From: Firmicutes bacterium UBA3553
GTDB taxonomy: Bacteria; Bacillota; Clostridia; Tissierellales; Sedimentibacteraceae
Direction: 5' to 3'
DNA length: 15,433 bases
NCBI GenBank assembly: GCA_002381185.1
Contig: DFOA01000060.1
Span: 1 to 15,433 of the forward strand
Part shown: piece after piece, positions 13,887 through 15,433 of the stretch
Layout of the letters: the number at the start of each line of letters is the position of its first letter
Numbering within the stretch: the first letter of the stretch is position 1
The notes under the pieces: model-generated
Database searches by the model: none
What the model was told of the DNA's origin: nothing
What the model saw: only the letters and a program-made list of their open reading frames with translations
Translations under genes and position numbers: made by a program

Positions 13887-14174
13887 TTATTCTTCTTCTA
13901 CAGTAATCATATGTCTAACCACGTTGTCGCTGATTTTGCAAATTCTGTCGATTTCATCAACAGCGTCTGAGCCTGCAGTAAAGTCAATAAATACATAATA
14001 ACCTTCTCTTTTTTTGTCAATTTCATAAGCAAGTCTTCTTTGACCCCACTCATTAACCTTTTCAATTGTTCCCTGTCTGTCAGTTATTATGTTTTTAACT
14101 TTTTCAATTTCTGCATTTCTTACATCTTCTTCTAAATTAGAAAGTAAGATTAAAGCTGCTTCGTATTTTCTCAT
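13887..14174 (-). CDS. rpsF: 30S ribosomal protein S6 (bS6)
   Basis: A 95-residue bS6 with the typical start MRKYEAALILL, the central KVNEWGQRRLAYEIDKKREGYYVFIDF, and the C-terminal ISDNVVRHMITVEEE. S6 pairs with S18 in the 30S platform. A longer reading starting with GTG at 14183 is possible, but that GTG is part of the ribosome binding site GGGAGGTGA. The ATG at 14174, five bases beyond it, is the right start. First gene of the operon, behind a sigma-A promoter and a probable S6:S18 leader element. Confidence 0.97.
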   Translation of the reverse strand: MRKYEAALILLSNLEEDVRNAEIEKVKNIITDRQGTIEKVNEWGQRRLAYEIDKKREGYYVFIDFTAGSDAVDEIDRICKISDNVVRHMITVEEE

Positions 14175-14186
14175 CTGAGTCACCTC

Positions 14187-14223
14187 CCTTTGGACTTCGG
14201 CTCTTGTTTTCCCAAGAGCAAGG
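14187..14223 (-). promoter_or_regulatory. Probable S6:S18-binding leader RNA (autoregulation of the rpsF operon)
   Basis: On the minus strand a 7-bp hairpin GCTCTTG / CAAGAGC is enclosed by CCTT / AAGG. A one-sided internal bulge beginning CGAAGTCC lies directly after the hairpin, so CCG appears at the hairpin base. The known S6:S18 ribosomal leader motif has a hairpin with a conserved CCG in a bulge, located just before rpsF. Here the element overlaps the ribosome binding site, so binding of the S6-S18 pair would repress translation. Confidence 0.6.
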
Positions 14224-14234
14224 ATAGCTAATAT

Positions 14235-14263
14235 ATTATAGCATCATGATTATTTTTATACAA
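14235..14263 (-). promoter_or_regulatory. Sigma-A promoter of the rpsF-ssb-rpsR operon
   Basis: On the minus strand TTGTAT (14263-14258), 17 bases and a consensus TATAAT (14240-14235). The start point falls near 14228, just before the leader hairpin. Confidence 0.7.
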
Positions 14264-14298
14264 GCACTTTTTTATAAAAATATAATTTTAATTGCATA

Positions 14299-14457
14299 TT
14301 ATTCTTTTATAACATATTCTGCATCTTCTTTGCAGTAACTGCACTTTTCACTCTGCACTTTTGTAATTTGTGGCGCAACCTCTTTTTTATTCACAAAATC
14401 ATCAATTGCCATTTCCACATGCTCCCTGCATGCATATATTAATATTTCCTTTTCCAT
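14299..14457 (-). CDS. Small CxxH/CxxC motif protein (BA_5709-type family)
   Basis: A 52-residue protein. It begins MEKEILIYACREHVEMAIDD, giving CxxH (C10, H13), and ends with KCSYCKEDAEYVI, giving CxxC (C39, C42). This matches a small conserved Firmicutes family known only as CxxH/CxxC protein, often encoded beside walJ/yycJ. The motifs suggest a single zinc-binding site, but the function is not known. Start: ATG preceded by AGGAG, which overlaps the stop codon of the upstream walJ gene (8-bp gap), so the two are probably translationally coupled. I see no strong terminator after it. Confidence 0.8.
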   Translation of the reverse strand: MEKEILIYACREHVEMAIDDFVNKKEVAPQITKVQSEKCSYCKEDAEYVIKE

Positions 14458-14465
14458 TTTTTCTC

Positions 14466-15254
14466 CTAAATTTCATAAATCCTGCTTGATTTGTCCCTGT
14501 ATGTCATTTCTAAACAAATACCTGGATTAACATCAATAAAATTTTCCTTTAATATGTTTTCCACAGTCTTGTAAGCCAGTTGAGGAAAATTATTTTCCTT
14601 GCTTAGATGTCCGAGAAGCACAATTTCTGTTCCTCTTCTTACAACCCTTGAAATCAAATTGCCGGCTGTGTCATTGGACATATGGCCAAATTCTCCTAAA
14701 ACCCTCCTTTTAAGAGTCCATGGATAGGGTCCAATCAATACCATATCTTCATCATGGTTTGATTCTACAAGGAGCAGGTCTGAGTCCATTATACTGTTTA
14801 TTATCAAGTCGTTTGTACAGCCTGTGTCTGTAACAAGACTAATTTTTTTGTTTTTATAAAATATATTATAACCAACAGGGTGAGCTGCATCATGAGATAT
14901 ATCAAAAGGCATTATAGACAAATCTCCGACCTCGGCACATTCATCAAGAATCTTTATGTTTTCAGATTTTATATCACCTATGTATGTGTTCATTGCCTCC
15001 CATGTTTTCCTATTTGCATAAATAGGTACATTAAGTCTTCTCGACATTATGCCGGCACCTTGAATGTGGTCAATATGCTCATGGGTGATGAATATGGCAT
15101 CAACTTTCTTAGGATCTTCCCCTATATTTACAATTTCCTGCTGAATTTTCTTTCCGCTTAAACCTGCATCAACAAGAATTGTAGTATTTTCGGTTTTTAT
15201 ATATTGACAGTTACCGCTGCTTCCGCTGAATAACGAACAAAATTTCAACTTCAA
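14466..15254 (-). CDS. walJ: WalJ/YycJ-type metallo-beta-lactamase-fold hydrolase
   Basis: A 262-residue metallo-beta-lactamase-fold protein closely matching YycJ (WalJ). It opens FCSLFSGSSGNCQYIKTENT. It contains the metal motif THEHIDH (H58, H60, D62, H63), SHDAAHP (H121), VTDTGC (D143) and LGHLS (H216), so the two-metal site looks complete. Family-specific stretches VESNHDEDM and YPWTLKRRVLGEFGHMSN are present. WalJ proteins are thought to act on DNA or nucleic acid ends and usually follow walRK; walRK are not visible in this window. Start: TTG at 15254, supported by AAGGGAGG five bases upstream; no ATG nearby fits. Followed by the CxxH/CxxC gene. Confidence 0.92.
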   Translation of the reverse strand: MKLKFCSLFSGSSGNCQYIKTENTTILVDAGLSGKKIQQEIVNIGEDPKKVDAIFITHEHIDHIQGAGIMSRRLNVPIYANRKTWEAMNTYIGDIKSENIKILDECAEVGDLSIMPFDISHDAAHPVGYNIFYKNKKISLVTDTGCTNDLIINSIMDSDLLLVESNHDEDMVLIGPYPWTLKRRVLGEFGHMSNDTAGNLISRVVRRGTEIVLLGHLSKENNFPQLAYKTVENILKENFIDVNPGICLEMTYRDKSSRIYEI

Positions 15255-15291
15255 TTTGTCCTCCCTTATGTACCTTCACTCAAATCAATTT

Positions 15292-15320
15292 ATATTATCA
15301 CATAATCTTGTATTTTACAA
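15292..15320 (-). promoter_or_regulatory. Probable sigma-A promoter of walJ
   Basis: On the minus strand TTGTAA (15320-15315), 17 bases and TAATAT (15297-15292). The start point would be near 15285, about 30 bases before the start codon. Beyond it, 15321-15433 is AT-rich with no gene that I can support. Confidence 0.5.
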
Positions 15321-15433
15321 ATAAATTTATTAGCTGGCAGCGATGAGGAGTAAACTTTTTTAAATACCATCATAAATTACATAATTTTGATTTTTTGAAT
15401 TTATCAACAATTCTACAATTTTGTTCTTGTATT

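Noticed and set aside
15402..15410. TTATCAACA, one mismatch from a DnaA box, near genes often found close to the origin
   Set aside because: A single site in AT-rich DNA with no cluster of boxes or dnaA/dnaN genes is not evidence for an origin.
1..15433. Search for CRISPR arrays, tRNA or rRNA genes, insertion sequences and phage genes
   Set aside because: No regular spaced repeats, cloverleaf-like sequences, transposase-like proteins or phage proteins were recognised by eye.

Overview
The window is about 15.4 kb of AT-rich DNA from a spore-forming, low-GC Gram-positive anaerobe. Three sporulation genes (spoIIID, spoIIQ, spoIID), the rpsF-ssb-rpsR operon, a WalJ/YycJ hydrolase and butyrate-type acyl-CoA genes at the left edge suggest Clostridia or Tissierellia. 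I cannot name a genus from sequence alone.

Left part (1-5935): a compact catabolic cluster. At the edge is the start of an acyl-CoA dehydrogenase gene (minus strand), preceded by what looks like the decayed 3' end of a 3-hydroxybutyryl-CoA dehydrogenase gene. Next come a GntP-type organic-acid permease (minus) and, divergently, a ketopantoate-reductase-like dehydrogenase. These are followed by a PAS-AAA+-Fis sigma-54 activator and a BKACE (beta-keto acid cleavage) enzyme. The permease, dehydrogenase and BKACE gene each have an almost identical -24/-12 promoter (TTGGCAT-N5-TTGC). The activator itself has a sigma-A-type promoter. The simplest model is that the activator senses a small acid and turns on its uptake, oxidation to a beta-keto acid, and acetyl-CoA-dependent cleavage to acetoacetate plus an acyl-CoA. 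The substrate is not known; this is the most promising system in the window.

Middle (5936-10198): a three-gene multiple-monosaccharide ABC importer (ChvE-type lipoprotein, double ATPase, permease). It has a sigma-A promoter overlapped downstream by a cre-like site and ends in a strong terminator. An intercistronic hairpin separates the binding-protein gene from the ATPase gene.

Right part (10199-15433): spoIIQ and spoIIID read leftward and spoIID reads rightward from a shared intergenic region with candidate sigma-F and sigma-E promoters. A HesB/IscA-like protein with a Cys-Gly tail follows. It is separated by a perfect bidirectional terminator from the leftward rpsF-ssb-rpsR operon, which has a likely S6:S18 autoregulatory leader. 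Upstream of that, also leftward, lie a 52-residue CxxH/CxxC protein gene and a walJ (yycJ) homologue.

Two starts were moved for ribosome-binding-site reasons: spoIID to TTG at 11523, and rpsF to ATG at 14174.
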